From NCBI RefSeq assembly GCF_021412625.1, contig NZ_JAKCFI010000004.1, positions 62,001-126,000 of the forward strand: a stretch of DNA of 64,000 nucleotides, read 5' to 3'. The notes beneath the pieces are model-generated. The model saw nothing but the letters and a program-made list of their open reading frames with translations, did no database searches and had not been told where the DNA came from. The first letter of the stretch is position 1. Each line of letters opens with the position of its first letter. Position numbers and translations under genes: made by a program. This DNA is from Myxococcus stipitatus. Lineage in GTDB: Bacteria; Myxococcota; Myxococcia; Myxococcales; Myxococcaceae. Shown one piece after another: positions 17,117 to 26,912 of this stretch.

Positions 17117-19909
17117 TCAGAAGGTCCGGACGAAGAACAGCCGTGCCTCGGGAGTGGCCGTGGCCTTCTCGTCGGTGCGCCACGCGACATCCACGCGCAC
17201 GTCATCGGAGAAGTTGAAGGTGGCGCCCACGCCGATGCGCGCGTCGGTCCACTGGTCGTCCTGGTGCACGGTGCCGATGTCCGCGAAGAGGCCGAAGAAG
17301 TCCCAGCGGTACTCCGCGCTGCCGAGCACCGACGCGTCGCCCCGGTACTCCTTGAAGCCGAAGCCCCGCAGCGCGCTCCAGCCGCCCAGCGCCTCGCGCT
17401 TCTGCTCGGGCAGCCGCTCGCCGCCCGCGCCACGCACGCGCAACCGCAAACCGCTGTCGTCCCAGCTCGTCGGCACCACCAGCGAGACGTCGCCCACCAG
17501 CTTCCAGAAGCGCTCGTCCGCGCCATCGGCTCCCGGGCCCTCGCCCACCTCGAGGGTGACGAGCGAGCGCAGCGACGGCGTGCGCCAGGTCTCCTTCCCC
17601 ACGCCGAGCAGCGGCGTCTCCGGCGTGCGGAACAGCGAGCCGACGTCGTCCGCGCGCCCCGGATTGCTGGCGTACTCCAGCCTGGCCACGACGGACTGGA
17701 AGCGGCCCTCGGTCACGGGCGTGTTGGGGAAGGGCGTCGAGTCGCGGCGGAAGAGGGTGAGGGGCGGTGAGAACGTGCGCAGCGTCTGGTAGCGGTCGTC
17801 GTGGTACGAGACGCCAGCGAGGAAGGACTCGTTCCAGCGCCAGGTGGCGAAGCCGGCGTAGCCCTTGCGGCGGAAGTAGTCGCGGTCCGGGCGGTTGATG
17901 AGGAACGAGTAGACGTACGAGTCGATGTCGCTCATCCGCCAGCGGTCGAGCGTGTCGGTGAAGTCGTGGACCTGGGCGCCCAGCTCCGCGAGGCCCGCGG
18001 CGGGGACGCGCAGCTTCGCGCCGGCGAGCAGGTTGGGACGTCGCTGACGCTTCGTGCCCTCCTCGTCGTCGGGGATGCGCTGGCCGCCCAGCCGGAGCGG
18101 GAAGAAGGCCGCGGCGTCGAGCGTGGTGTGGACGCGGTCCTTCGAGTCCCAGACGCGCAGCTTGCCCGACAGACCCGGCGCGAAGCCCGTCACCTGGGTG
18201 TGCACCGGCAGCAGGTCCACGTCCACGTCCGGACGGCGCGGGCGCACGTGGACGACCAGCCGGGAGTCCTCCAGCGTGACGCCCTCACCGTGGCCATGCT
18301 CGCTCCACGCCTCGAACAGCTCGCGCCAGCTCAGCTCGAACTCGACGCGCTCGCGGCGGCGGCGCTCGGGGCGCTTCAGCTCCTCCGTGTGGTAGTGGCG
18401 GACGCCGTCGGGCGCCTGCTCCTCGACGATGCGCGCGGCGCGGCGGCGGGAGATTTCGTTCTCGTCGGAGTCCACGCTCGCCGCCTCGAGGAAGGGCAGC
18501 CGCTCCTGGAGCCGCTCCATGGCGCGGCGCGCGTCGCTGCGCAGGAAGACGGTGCCGGGCTTGAGGTCGAGTGCGTCGCGCACGCGCTCGGCGATGGCGC
18601 CATCCACGCCCACCACGTCGACGCCCGCCAGGTGGCCTTCGTCCACCTTCACGGTGAGCTGGCCGTCCGGCGTCAGCGTGCCGGAGAGGCTCGCGAGCAT
18701 GTAGCCCTGGTCGCGCAGGTCCTTGAGCGCCCGCTGCATCGCGTCGCTCACCCCGCCCAGCGCGAGGCCGCCGCGGAACTTCCCACGCTCCATGCGCGCC
18801 AGCCACTCGCGCGGCGGGCGGGGCGGAGGGCAGGGGTGCACCACGGAGAGCGTGCCGCGAACGCCATCCAGGCGCAGGGTGGCGACGACCTGGTCGTCCT
18901 CCTCGTCGTCCTCGTCCGGGAAGCGGGGCGGCAGGCGGAACAGCTCCTCCAGCACCTCCTCCTCGCCCAGGTCCTGGAGCCCCTCCACCGTCACGCTGGT
19001 GACGAGGGGGTTCTCCGTGAGGTGGATCTCCAGCACCGAGGGGCCCTGCTCGGGGACGCGCACGCGGGGCTCGACGCGGGCGAAGAGGCCGGTGCGCGCC
19101 AGCCGCCGCAACAGCGTCTGGGCCTGATGCGGCGTGAGCACCTGCCGCGACGCGGAGGTGGGGTGCCCGACGAACGCCCGCACCTGCTTCTCGCTCAGCC
19201 GCTGGAGGCCGTGGAGCTCGATGAGGCCGGGGGCCAGGACGCGCCCGTCCAACGAGAGCTGGAGCGGCGCGAGCACCGCGGCCTCCTCGGTGTCCTCGTC
19301 GTCGACGAAGTCCTCGTCCTCGCACGCGTCGCGGTGCTTGGAGGTCTTGGCCGTGGCCTCGTCCTCGGCCTCAGGCTGGTGGAGTCCGTCCGCGTCGCCA
19401 GGAGCGTCCGCCTCGGCGCCGAGCATGGGGGCGGAGGACGGAGCCGCGTCCTCGGAGCGCGAGGAGGCCTGTTGCTCGGGCGTCGTGGCCTCCGTCGTCA
19501 GGGGCCTGGTGGGCTGCTCCGTGGGCGCCCCGTTCGCGGAGGCGGCCTGCTTAGTGGAGACGCCGCTCGTGGAGGCGGACTGCTCCGTGGGAGCCCCGCT
19601 CGCGGAGGTGGATGCGGCCTGCTTAGTGGAGACGCCGCTCGTGGAGGCGGACTGCTCCGTGGGAGCCCCGCTCGCGGAGGTGGACTGCTCCGTGGGGGCC
19701 CTGCTCGCGGAGGTGGCCAGCGGCGCGGCGGGGGCAATGGCCGCGGGTTGGCTCCGCCCGGCAGCGGGGGCTTGCGATGCGGCGGGGACGGCGGCGGTGG
19801 GTTGTCCCCGTGCGGCGGGCGCTGGCGCGGGAGGTGTGCTGGCCGCTGGCGAGGGCTGCGCACCGGCGGCGAGCGAGGCGAGGCAGAAGATGAGCGCGAG
19901 GCGGTTCAT
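17117..19909 (-). CDS. Omp85/BamA-TamA family outer membrane protein
   Basis: A 930-residue outer-membrane protein. The N-terminus (MNRLALIFCLASLAAGAQ) is a signal peptide, then an Ala/Ser/Thr-rich spacer with 24-residue repeats and an acidic stretch (about 30-215). Then come POTRA-like domains (for example VTSVTVEGLQDLGEEEVLEEL, VDVVGVDGAIAERVRDAL), and a C-terminal barrel with the LRGFGFKEYRG motif typical of Omp85 proteins and a terminal Phe (LFFVRTF). Family members insert or export outer-membrane and surface proteins. ATG 19909 is chosen for the signal. The long disordered spacer between signal and POTRA is unusual. Heads the operon with DUF4390. Confidence 0.85.
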   Translation of the reverse strand: MNRLALIFCLASLAAGAQPSPAASTPPAPAPAARGQPTAAVPAASQAPAAGRSQPAAIAPAAPLATSASRAPTEQSTSASGAPTEQSASTSGVSTKQAASTSASGAPTEQSASTSGVSTKQAASANGAPTEQPTRPLTTEATTPEQQASSRSEDAAPSSAPMLGAEADAPGDADGLHQPEAEDEATAKTSKHRDACEDEDFVDDEDTEEAAVLAPLQLSLDGRVLAPGLIELHGLQRLSEKQVRAFVGHPTSASRQVLTPHQAQTLLRRLARTGLFARVEPRVRVPEQGPSVLEIHLTENPLVTSVTVEGLQDLGEEEVLEELFRLPPRFPDEDDEEDDQVVATLRLDGVRGTLSVVHPCPPPRPPREWLARMERGKFRGGLALGGVSDAMQRALKDLRDQGYMLASLSGTLTPDGQLTVKVDEGHLAGVDVVGVDGAIAERVRDALDLKPGTVFLRSDARRAMERLQERLPFLEAASVDSDENEISRRRAARIVEEQAPDGVRHYHTEELKRPERRRRERVEFELSWRELFEAWSEHGHGEGVTLEDSRLVVHVRPRRPDVDVDLLPVHTQVTGFAPGLSGKLRVWDSKDRVHTTLDAAAFFPLRLGGQRIPDDEEGTKRQRRPNLLAGAKLRVPAAGLAELGAQVHDFTDTLDRWRMSDIDSYVYSFLINRPDRDYFRRKGYAGFATWRWNESFLAGVSYHDDRYQTLRTFSPPLTLFRRDSTPFPNTPVTEGRFQSVVARLEYASNPGRADDVGSLFRTPETPLLGVGKETWRTPSLRSLVTLEVGEGPGADGADERFWKLVGDVSLVVPTSWDDSGLRLRVRGAGGERLPEQKREALGGWSALRGFGFKEYRGDASVLGSAEYRWDFFGLFADIGTVHQDDQWTDARIGVGATFNFSDDVRVDVAWRTDEKATATPEARLFFVRTF
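19542..19685 (-). repeat. 72-base tandem repeat in the Omp85 spacer
   Basis: Two nearly identical 72-base units start at 19542 and 19614. On the coding strand each encodes a 24-residue Ser/Ala/Thr block of the type SASGAPTEQSASTSGVSTKQ. Partial copies flank them (19515-19541 and 19686-19715). The unit length keeps the frame, so the spacer can vary in length between strains. Confidence 0.85.
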
Positions 19910-19989
19910 GCGCGGAGGGCAGAGCACGAGGCGTTCCAGCCGGGACGATGCGGCAAGTGCTTGAAAGCACGGATGCCCGCCTGCCGCAT

Positions 19990-20040
19990 CGATGTCATGG
20001 GCACATCCCGATGTCGAATCAGGATGTGATACTGACATCG
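19990..20040. promoter_or_regulatory. nested inverted repeats upstream of the Omp85 gene
   Basis: CGATGTCA (19990-19997) pairs with TGACATCG (20033-20040), and inside it CACATCC (20002-20008) pairs with GGATGTG (20022-20028). The element lies 81-131 bases upstream of the Omp85 start in an otherwise gene-free 230-base gap. It could be an operator or a leader-RNA structure; no matching riboswitch family is recognised. Confidence 0.4.
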
Positions 20041-20059
20041 CGCCCGACGATTGCCGCTC

Positions 20060-20080
20060 CCCTTCGAGAAACGCGAAGGG
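20060..20080 (-). terminator. hairpin downstream of the DUF7689 module
   Basis: CCCTTCG (20060-20066) pairs perfectly with CGAAGGG (20074-20080), seven-base loop. It lies 60 bases past the stop of the 106-residue gene on the minus strand and is a plausible terminator for that two-gene unit, though no T-run follows. Confidence 0.45.
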
Positions 20081-20140
20081 ACTCCACGTGCGGGTCCCTC
20101 CTCCGCTGGCGGCGTGAGCCGGCTTCAGCGGAGCGCGGGC

Positions 20141-20461
20141 TCAGGCCCCCTGGGCCGTGTAGGCGCCCTGGTGCTCGTCCCACCACTTCAACCAGGAGCG
20201 ACGCGTCTGGTCGAGGTTGCCCACGACGCCCTCCCCGAACGTGGTGATGCCGGTGATGCGGCGCAGGGCGGCGCCCCAGAAGACGCTGCCGTGTCGGTAG
20301 CGCTCGATGATGAGTGGCACCGCGCCTCGGCCCAGCGCCACCAGGGCGTCGAAGGAGGGATGCTCCAGGAACACGTAGGGATTGGACGCCTCGCGGTGGT
20401 CCGCGCAGTGCTGCTCCCACCGGGCCGCGAGCGCCTCGAAGCGCGTGGCGACGTCGCTCAT
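20141..20461 (-). CDS. 106-residue partner protein of the DUF7689 protein
   Basis: A small helical, Trp-rich cytoplasmic-looking protein with no signal. The core, SFDALVALGRGAVPLIIER then WGAALRRITGI, GEGVVGN and a SWLKWWDEH end, follows a widespread pattern of small uncharacterised bacterial proteins that I recall near DUF7689-type genes. Its ATG overlaps the upstream stop by four bases, so the two are translated as a pair. I infer an immunity or antitoxin-like partner; this is untested. Confidence 0.65.
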   Translation of the reverse strand: MSDVATRFEALAARWEQHCADHREASNPYVFLEHPSFDALVALGRGAVPLIIERYRHGSVFWGAALRRITGITTFGEGVVGNLDQTRRSWLKWWDEHQGAYTAQGA

Positions 20462-21906
20462 GACACGCTCACCGAGGGCTGGCGGGGACGCACGTAGACT
20501 CGCACGGGCGCACCATACGAGGGACCGGTCAGGTCGTCAGCGCTCTGGTGCCGGATGAGCGGCTGGGTGCCGATCTTGCTCGTGAAGCGGCCCTGCTCGT
20601 CCATGAGCGCGCCGTGCGTCACCTCGAGGGGGCCGTTGCCGGTCATCGGCTTGCGCCCGTAGATGACGACCTTCTCCAGCGTGGGGTCGTGGCTCAGGTC
20701 CACCGAGTCCAACGGCTTGTAGCCCTGTTGCGCATAGAGCGTGTCGAAGTCCTCCACGCGCGTGCCGGGCCAGACCCACTCGTTGCGGTTGCCCAGCGTC
20801 CAGGCGATGCAGTTGTAGCGCTCGGACGAAGGGCCGACGCCCACGAACTTGTCCGCGGTGAGGTTGGGGAAGCTCTTGCTGCGCAGCAGCTCGTTCTTCC
20901 ACGATGGGTCCGCGTCGTCGCGCGCGACGCCCACGGAGAACTTGAAGTTCTGTCCGGAGGCCGAGTCCCACGAGGTGCCATCGTCGGCCTTGCCCCGGAA
21001 CCACATGGCCACGTCCGTGGCCTCGAAGGGCACGCGCAGCGAGGGCATGAACAGGCCACCGGGCTGGCCCGGCTGGTCGGGGCGGATGTCGAGCGGCACC
21101 TCGATGGGGGGCTCGCCGTTGAAGGACACGCAGGCGACGACCTCCGAGGGGGTCTTGCCTCCGGCGATGGCCTTCAGGCGGTCCTGGTCGTAGGCGATGC
21201 GCAGCGAGTCGCCCGCGCGCACCTTCCCGTCGACCTGCGTCTGGAAGTCCTCGGTGAAGGACACCGTCGCGCCCTCGCGCGAGGCGATGGCCGCGTCGTT
21301 GCTCGGGTCCCACTGGTTGCTGACGCGGCCGTTCTTGTCGGTGGTCCGGAACGACAGCCGCATCACGCCGCTGGCGTCCGGTGGGACCTCGAACGTCGCG
21401 GGCTGGAGGTTCAGCCGGCCGTTCGCGTCGCGCGTGCCGTCGCTCATGGGCACCACGTTCTCGGTGCCACCCGGGTACACGCGCCACACCAGCTCGACCT
21501 TCTCGTAGCTGGACGAGAAGCGCGCCGGGTCGGCGTTCACGGTCAACGGCTTGCCCGCCTCGGCGTGGAAGGACGGTCCCCGCCCGGGGCCGGTGGGCAG
21601 CTGCACGCGCCCGTGCTCCGCGACGGCGGCGGAGGCCTTGCGGCCGTTCTGCTCGAAGCGGGCCTCGTAGCCCGTGGCCTCGTGCACCTGGGGCTGGATG
21701 TCGAGCGCCTTCGACCGGATGGGCACCGCCGCCGCTGTCGCGCTCGCGCCCGTCAGCAGCGTGGCGGCGCGGGTGGCGCGAGCGTCGAACTGGTCCACCG
21801 CGCGGGTCGAGGACGTCTTCTCTCCCGGGGAGCGGGCCGCGCGCTCCGGCGTGACTCCAGTGGAGGGCGTGGGGACGAAGGACGGACGGCCGATGCGGTT
21901 CGACAT
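20458..21906 (-). CDS. large protein with C-terminal DUF7689-type domain, possible effector
   Basis: A 482-residue protein starting MSNRIGRPSF with no signal peptide. Residues 1-100 are disordered Ala/Thr/Pro-rich; 100-340 look like beta-sandwich modules (EKVELVWRVYPGGTE, VACVSFNGEPPIEVPLD). The last 130 residues hold RYNCIAWTLGN with Cys366, THGAL with His431 and LIRHQSADDLTGPSYG with His453, the DUF7689 pattern, which has Cys/His placement like a papain-type enzyme. Lack of a signal plus a modular N-terminus and an overlapping small partner gene is the layout of polymorphic toxins or contact-delivered effectors. The activity is not established. ATG 21906 is the first good start; upstream sequence has none. 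Confidence 0.7.
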   Translation of the reverse strand: MSNRIGRPSFVPTPSTGVTPERAARSPGEKTSSTRAVDQFDARATRAATLLTGASATAAAVPIRSKALDIQPQVHEATGYEARFEQNGRKASAAVAEHGRVQLPTGPGRGPSFHAEAGKPLTVNADPARFSSSYEKVELVWRVYPGGTENVVPMSDGTRDANGRLNLQPATFEVPPDASGVMRLSFRTTDKNGRVSNQWDPSNDAAIASREGATVSFTEDFQTQVDGKVRAGDSLRIAYDQDRLKAIAGGKTPSEVVACVSFNGEPPIEVPLDIRPDQPGQPGGLFMPSLRVPFEATDVAMWFRGKADDGTSWDSASGQNFKFSVGVARDDADPSWKNELLRSKSFPNLTADKFVGVGPSSERYNCIAWTLGNRNEWVWPGTRVEDFDTLYAQQGYKPLDSVDLSHDPTLEKVVIYGRKPMTGNGPLEVTHGALMDEQGRFTSKIGTQPLIRHQSADDLTGPSYGAPVRVYVRPRQPSVSVS

Positions 21907-22105
21907 GAGTCGACTCTTCCTGGAGCCTGGAGGGCAGCCTGGGGGTGGCGCCGGGAGGATTATCGCCCGGCTGCTCCCAGGGTTTCCTGTCCGGTAAGAA
22001 TTCCCGCCCAGAGAGGGGCTGTCGAGGGAAGCCAGGTTCTCCGGCCTGGAGTGGAGGCGGGTGTGGCAGGCTGCGCCGCTCCTCGTGACTGGAAGGAGCA
22101 TTCTC

Positions 22106-22600
22106 GTGACAGGCAGCAGTCTTCGACGTTGGAGCGTGGCGCTGGCATTCCCTCTGCCGTGCGTGGGCTGCGCGCATGTCGACCGCTCGCGGGACGAGGC
22201 GACCATCCGCGAGCAGGTGGATGCGCAGACGGCGGCGTGGAACCGTCAGGACGCCGTGGCGTGGTCCCAGGACTTCACGCGAGACGCGGACTTCATCAAC
22301 ATCGTGGGCATGCTGTTGGAGGGCCACGAGCAGATCGAATCGCGGCACGCGGCGGTGTTCGCCAGCATCTTCAAGGGCAGCCAGAGCAAGGTCACCGTGC
22401 GGCGGTTGTCGTTCACCACGGACGACGTGGCGGTGGTCGACACGGTCCACGAGGTGACGGGTTTCAACGGCCTGCCGCCGGGCGTGCAGCCCACGGAGCC
22501 GGGGTTGCTGCGCACGCAGATGCGCTACGTGATGAAGCGCGTGGATGGGAAGTGGCGCATCGTCGCGGGGCAGAACACCGACGTGAAGCCCCGGCCCTGA
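22106..22600 (+). CDS. SgcJ/EcaC-type NTF2-like lipoprotein
   Basis: A 164-residue protein. AAGGAG at 22093-22098 supports GTG 22106. MTGSSLRRWSVALAF...CVGC is a lipoprotein signal. The mature part, IREQVDAQTAAWNRQDAVAWSQDFTRDADFINIVG then GHEQIESRHAAVF, is the SgcJ/EcaC subgroup of the NTF2-like (SnoaL) fold, a cone-shaped pocket used by many small enzymes and binding proteins. No catalytic residue can be assigned. Transcribed alone between the DUF7689 module (divergent) and a Cys-rich lipoprotein (convergent). Confidence 0.8.
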   Translation: MTGSSLRRWSVALAFPLPCVGCAHVDRSRDEATIREQVDAQTAAWNRQDAVAWSQDFTRDADFINIVGMLLEGHEQIESRHAAVFASIFKGSQSKVTVRRLSFTTDDVAVVDTVHEVTGFNGLPPGVQPTEPGLLRTQMRYVMKRVDGKWRIVAGQNTDVKPRP

Positions 22601-22684
22601 GGTCGCGGCCCGATGCTCGGGTGCCGCGCCCTCGTGTCATGGACTCGGGAGCGTGTGCGACCGGAGTCGCCCATCCCTCGGGCT

Positions 22685-22963
22685 TCACGGAGGCGTGGGG
22701 TTGCCTCCGCCGGTGCAGGGCGTGCAGGTGTAGCGGGTCGACGAGCCGTAGGGGATGCAGTCCGGGTAGTAGATGGAGCTGGTGGGACAGTAGCCCGTCC
22801 TACATGGCAGGTTGCAGGTGTACCAGAAGGGCGCCGGGTCGAGGGCCTCCTGGGACACGAGCGGTGGGGTGGTGGAGTCCTCCGCCGTGGGCTCGGTGCC
22901 CTCCGAGCCTCCACAGGCAGTGAGCCACAGCAGCGCGCACGGCAGCAACAGGAGCTTCTTCAT
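22685..22963 (-). CDS. small Cys-rich lipoprotein
   Basis: A 92-residue protein: MKKLLLLPCALLWLTAC is a lipoprotein signal with Cys17. The mature chain has a disordered acidic lead and then a compact Cys-rich end (YTCNLPCRTGYCP, YPDC, YTCTPCTGGG) with six cysteines, probably disulfide-bonded. I recognise no family. ATG 22963 is chosen because it opens the signal. One of three such small Cys-rich exported proteins in this window. Confidence 0.7.
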   Translation of the reverse strand: MKKLLLLPCALLWLTACGGSEGTEPTAEDSTTPPLVSQEALDPAPFWYTCNLPCRTGYCPTSSIYYPDCIPYGSSTRYTCTPCTGGGNPTPP

Positions 22964-23098
22964 GCTTCCTCCGCGATGAGGGACTTCGCTGGGGACTGCG
23001 GAGGCAAGCCAAGCACGTCCGAGCGCGAGAACCCAAACCCGTGGGGCGCAGACCTCACCACGTCCGTTCTGGGGACGCGGTGAGGTCATGCGCGGGAA

Positions 23099-24130
23099 TC
23101 ACTCCGTCCAGGTGGTCCGCGTCGAGACGGCGAAGCCATCCGCCGTGTCGAGGAAGAACGCGACGGTGCCGCCGCTCCAACCCGGATAGTCCATGTAGCT
23201 GTAGATGCAACCAGACAACAGCCGCCCCTGGAGGAGCGCGGCGAGGTTGTTCCTCCCGGCGGCCTTGACGGCCGGGGGCACCTGCGTGTGTGGGTCGGCC
23301 CTGGCGTAGGCGCTGTCGAACCAGCCGAGGACCTCCTCGGGCGTGGCCAGGTTGGCGCGCCAGCTGGCCGTGTAGGGGACGCGGTCCGGATTGAGACCGA
23401 AGCAGGTGATGGGGCGCTCGCGCGAGCTCCAGGCCAGCAGGGTCCGCATCTCGTTCCACCAGTCGAAGTGACGGGTGATGTAGCCGCGGTAGTCCTCCTT
23501 GGGCACCGTCTCCAGCGCGGTGATGAGGACCTCCAGCGGGCGGCTCAGGGTGGCCGCGTTCCGGATGTGCCGCAGGCTCACCGGGCCGATGCCCGAGGCG
23601 TTGGAGATACCCAGGACGTTGGTGAAGGGCCGCGTGTTGAGCAGCGTCTCCGCGCCGTTCCACGCGTCGGGGAGGATGTCGTGCAGCTCCGTGGAGCTGA
23701 TGGAGTTCACCAGCGCGACGATGGCCGCCTCGTCGTCGGCCGACACGGCCAGCGCGTCGAAGATGCCCACGCAGTGGGGCTTCAGATAGAACTCCGCGCG
23801 CGCGCCGCCCTCGAGCTGCTTCAGCCGCGCCTCGCCCATCCCAGACACCGTCAGCAGGTCCGCGATGGACACGAACGGCCGCGTGGTGCGCCGGGCGATG
23901 AGGGCGCTGGCGACGTTGCTGGGCAGGTAGTAGTCGAGCGTCGCGTAGTTCACGCCGTTCACGAAGTCGAGCAGCCCCAGGCACTCGGGGGCCACGTCGA
24001 CATCCGTCGAGGTGAGCGGCGCGGCCGCGACCTCGAGCGGTCCCAAGACGCCGCTGTCCGCTTCGTCGACGACACCACCACATCCGGTCAGGAGACTGAC
24101 TGCGAGAACCGCCGAGCCGAGACGCGTCAT
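23099..24130 (-). CDS. lipoprotein with helix-hairpin-helix (ComEA-like) modules
   Basis: A 343-residue lipoprotein (MTRLGSAVLAVSLLTGC). Two related segments, ECLGLLDFVNGVNYATLD...PFVSIADLLTVSGMGEARLKQL and GIFDALAVSADDEAAIVALVNSISST...PFTNVLGISNASGIGPVSLRHI, follow the helix-hairpin-helix plan in which a G-x-G turn binds DNA backbone, as in ComEA. The last 130 residues have no evident family. An exported HhH protein suggests extracellular or periplasmic DNA binding, but the hairpins may also be purely structural. Preceded by an inverted repeat at 24160-24180. Confidence 0.65.
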   Translation of the reverse strand: MTRLGSAVLAVSLLTGCGGVVDEADSGVLGPLEVAAAPLTSTDVDVAPECLGLLDFVNGVNYATLDYYLPSNVASALIARRTTRPFVSIADLLTVSGMGEARLKQLEGGARAEFYLKPHCVGIFDALAVSADDEAAIVALVNSISSTELHDILPDAWNGAETLLNTRPFTNVLGISNASGIGPVSLRHIRNAATLSRPLEVLITALETVPKEDYRGYITRHFDWWNEMRTLLAWSSRERPITCFGLNPDRVPYTASWRANLATPEEVLGWFDSAYARADPHTQVPPAVKAAGRNNLAALLQGRLLSGCIYSYMDYPGWSGGTVAFFLDTADGFAVSTRTTWTE

Positions 24131-24159
24131 GGATGCTCCCTGAGTATCAAGTGAAGTGC

Positions 24160-24180
24160 GTCACCCTGGCGAATGGTGAC
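24160..24180. promoter_or_regulatory. inverted repeat GTCACC-N9-GGTGAC upstream of the HhH lipoprotein gene
   Basis: A perfect 6-bp inverted repeat 30-50 bases upstream of the HhH lipoprotein start. With its flanks (GCGTCAC...GTGACATCCA) it resembles the repeat at 1703-1724. It may be an operator, or the terminator of the divergently placed neighbour is excluded because that gene also reads leftward and ends at 24218, so it could also act as that gene's terminator. Confidence 0.35.
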
Positions 24181-24217
24181 ATCCATGACTTAGAAGATTG
24201 TCGCGGTCGGTGACAAA

Positions 24218-25566
<1,349 letters not shown>

Positions 25567-25570
<4 letters not shown>

Positions 25571-26796
25571 GGCGTGGACACGGGGAGGGATGGGGGCGTG
25601 AGGGGCAGCTCCACGCGCGCGAGCGTACCGCCACCGGGGGCGGGCTCCAGGCGCAGGGTGCCGCCGTGCTCGTGGGTGATTTTCTGGGCGATGGGCAACC
25701 CCAGGCCGCTGCCCTCGGGCTTGGTGCTGAACAGGCCGCGCGTGAGGGCGGCGCCCTCGAGGACCGCGGGGATTCCGGCGCCGCCGTCCTTCACGGTGAC
25801 GCGCACGGCGCGCTCGTCCGCGGGCTCCACCTGGACGCGGACGGGGGCCGCGCCGGGGGAGGACGCCTCGGCGGCGTTCTTCACGAGGTTGCCGAACAGG
25901 CGGCGCAGGCCGTCCGGGTCGGCGCGCAGCGAGGTCTCCGGGCCGGGGAGCAGCTCGATGGGGACGGGGGAGGTGCCGGCGTAGAGCGCGCAGACCTCGG
26001 TGAGCAGCGGACGGAGGGCGACGTCCTGGAAGCGCGCCGCGGGCAGGCGGGCGAAGGTGGAGAAGCTCTGGGTCATCCGCATCAGCAGCTCGACCTCCTC
26101 CTGGAGCAGGGCCACGGACTCCGCGACGCGCGTGGCGTCCGTGGGCGCGCCGGTGTCCGCGCGCGACAGCCGCGCGAGCGAGAGCTTCATCGCGGTGAGC
26201 GGGTTCTTCAGCTCGTGGGCGAGGGCGCGGGCCACGTCCTGCCACGCGGCGATCTGCTCGGTGGCCTTGAGCCGCTCGCGCTGGGCGACGAGCTCCTGGC
26301 CCATGCGGTTGAACTGGCCCAGCAGGAACTGGAGCTCGTCGCGGGGCGGCTCGACGGCGGGCAGTCGCACGGAGAGGTCGCCTCGCGCGTAGGCCCACAT
26401 GCCCTCGGTGAGGGTGACGATGGGGCGGGTGAGCGAGCGGCCGAGCAGTACGGCGGCGAGCACCAGCACCCCCGCCGAGACGAGGACGAGGATGGCGACG
26501 AAGGCGGGCACGCGACGGGCGAGGGCGCGGCGCGCCAGCTCCGCCTGGGCGAGGTTGAGGCGGGCCTCGTCGAGCGAGTCGCGGGGCAGTCCCCGCTGCT
26601 CCAGGTCCGTGGACACCGTGTCGAGCACCGCCTCGACGGGGGCCACCGACACGGACAGCACGCGCTCCAGCGCGTCCTGGGCCAGCGCGCCCAGCAGCAG
26701 CAGGGGCAGCAGGCCCGCGACGAGCATCACCGCGAGGAGGCGGCGGCGGAAGCGCGGGGGCGGGGGCGTGGGGGACATCTCGGTGGGGGCGGTCAC
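25567..26796 (-). CDS. membrane sensor histidine kinase (NtrY-like)
   Basis: A 409-residue kinase. Two membrane helices (about 18-40 and 96-119) bracket a short 55-residue periplasmic loop; a HAMP linker follows (about 118-170); then the dimerisation domain with phospho-acceptor His194 in ALAHELKNPL, and the ATP-binding domain (NLVKNAAEAS, DGGAGIP, GSGLGLPIAQK). The HAMP-HisKA arrangement and its coupling to a sigma-54 regulator resemble NtrYX. The periplasmic loop is too short for a folded ligand domain, so it may sense membrane state. Start GTG 26796; ATG 26778 is an alternative. Confidence 0.9.
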
Positions 26797-26912
26797 GGGA
26801 GTCGGTGCGCTACACGGTACGCGGGAGTCGCGCCGCGCTTGCGCTGGCTTTCTACCGCCCCCGGGCCCCGTGGCCCAACCCGGGGCGGTTGCTGCTAGCC
26901 TCCCGTCTCCGG

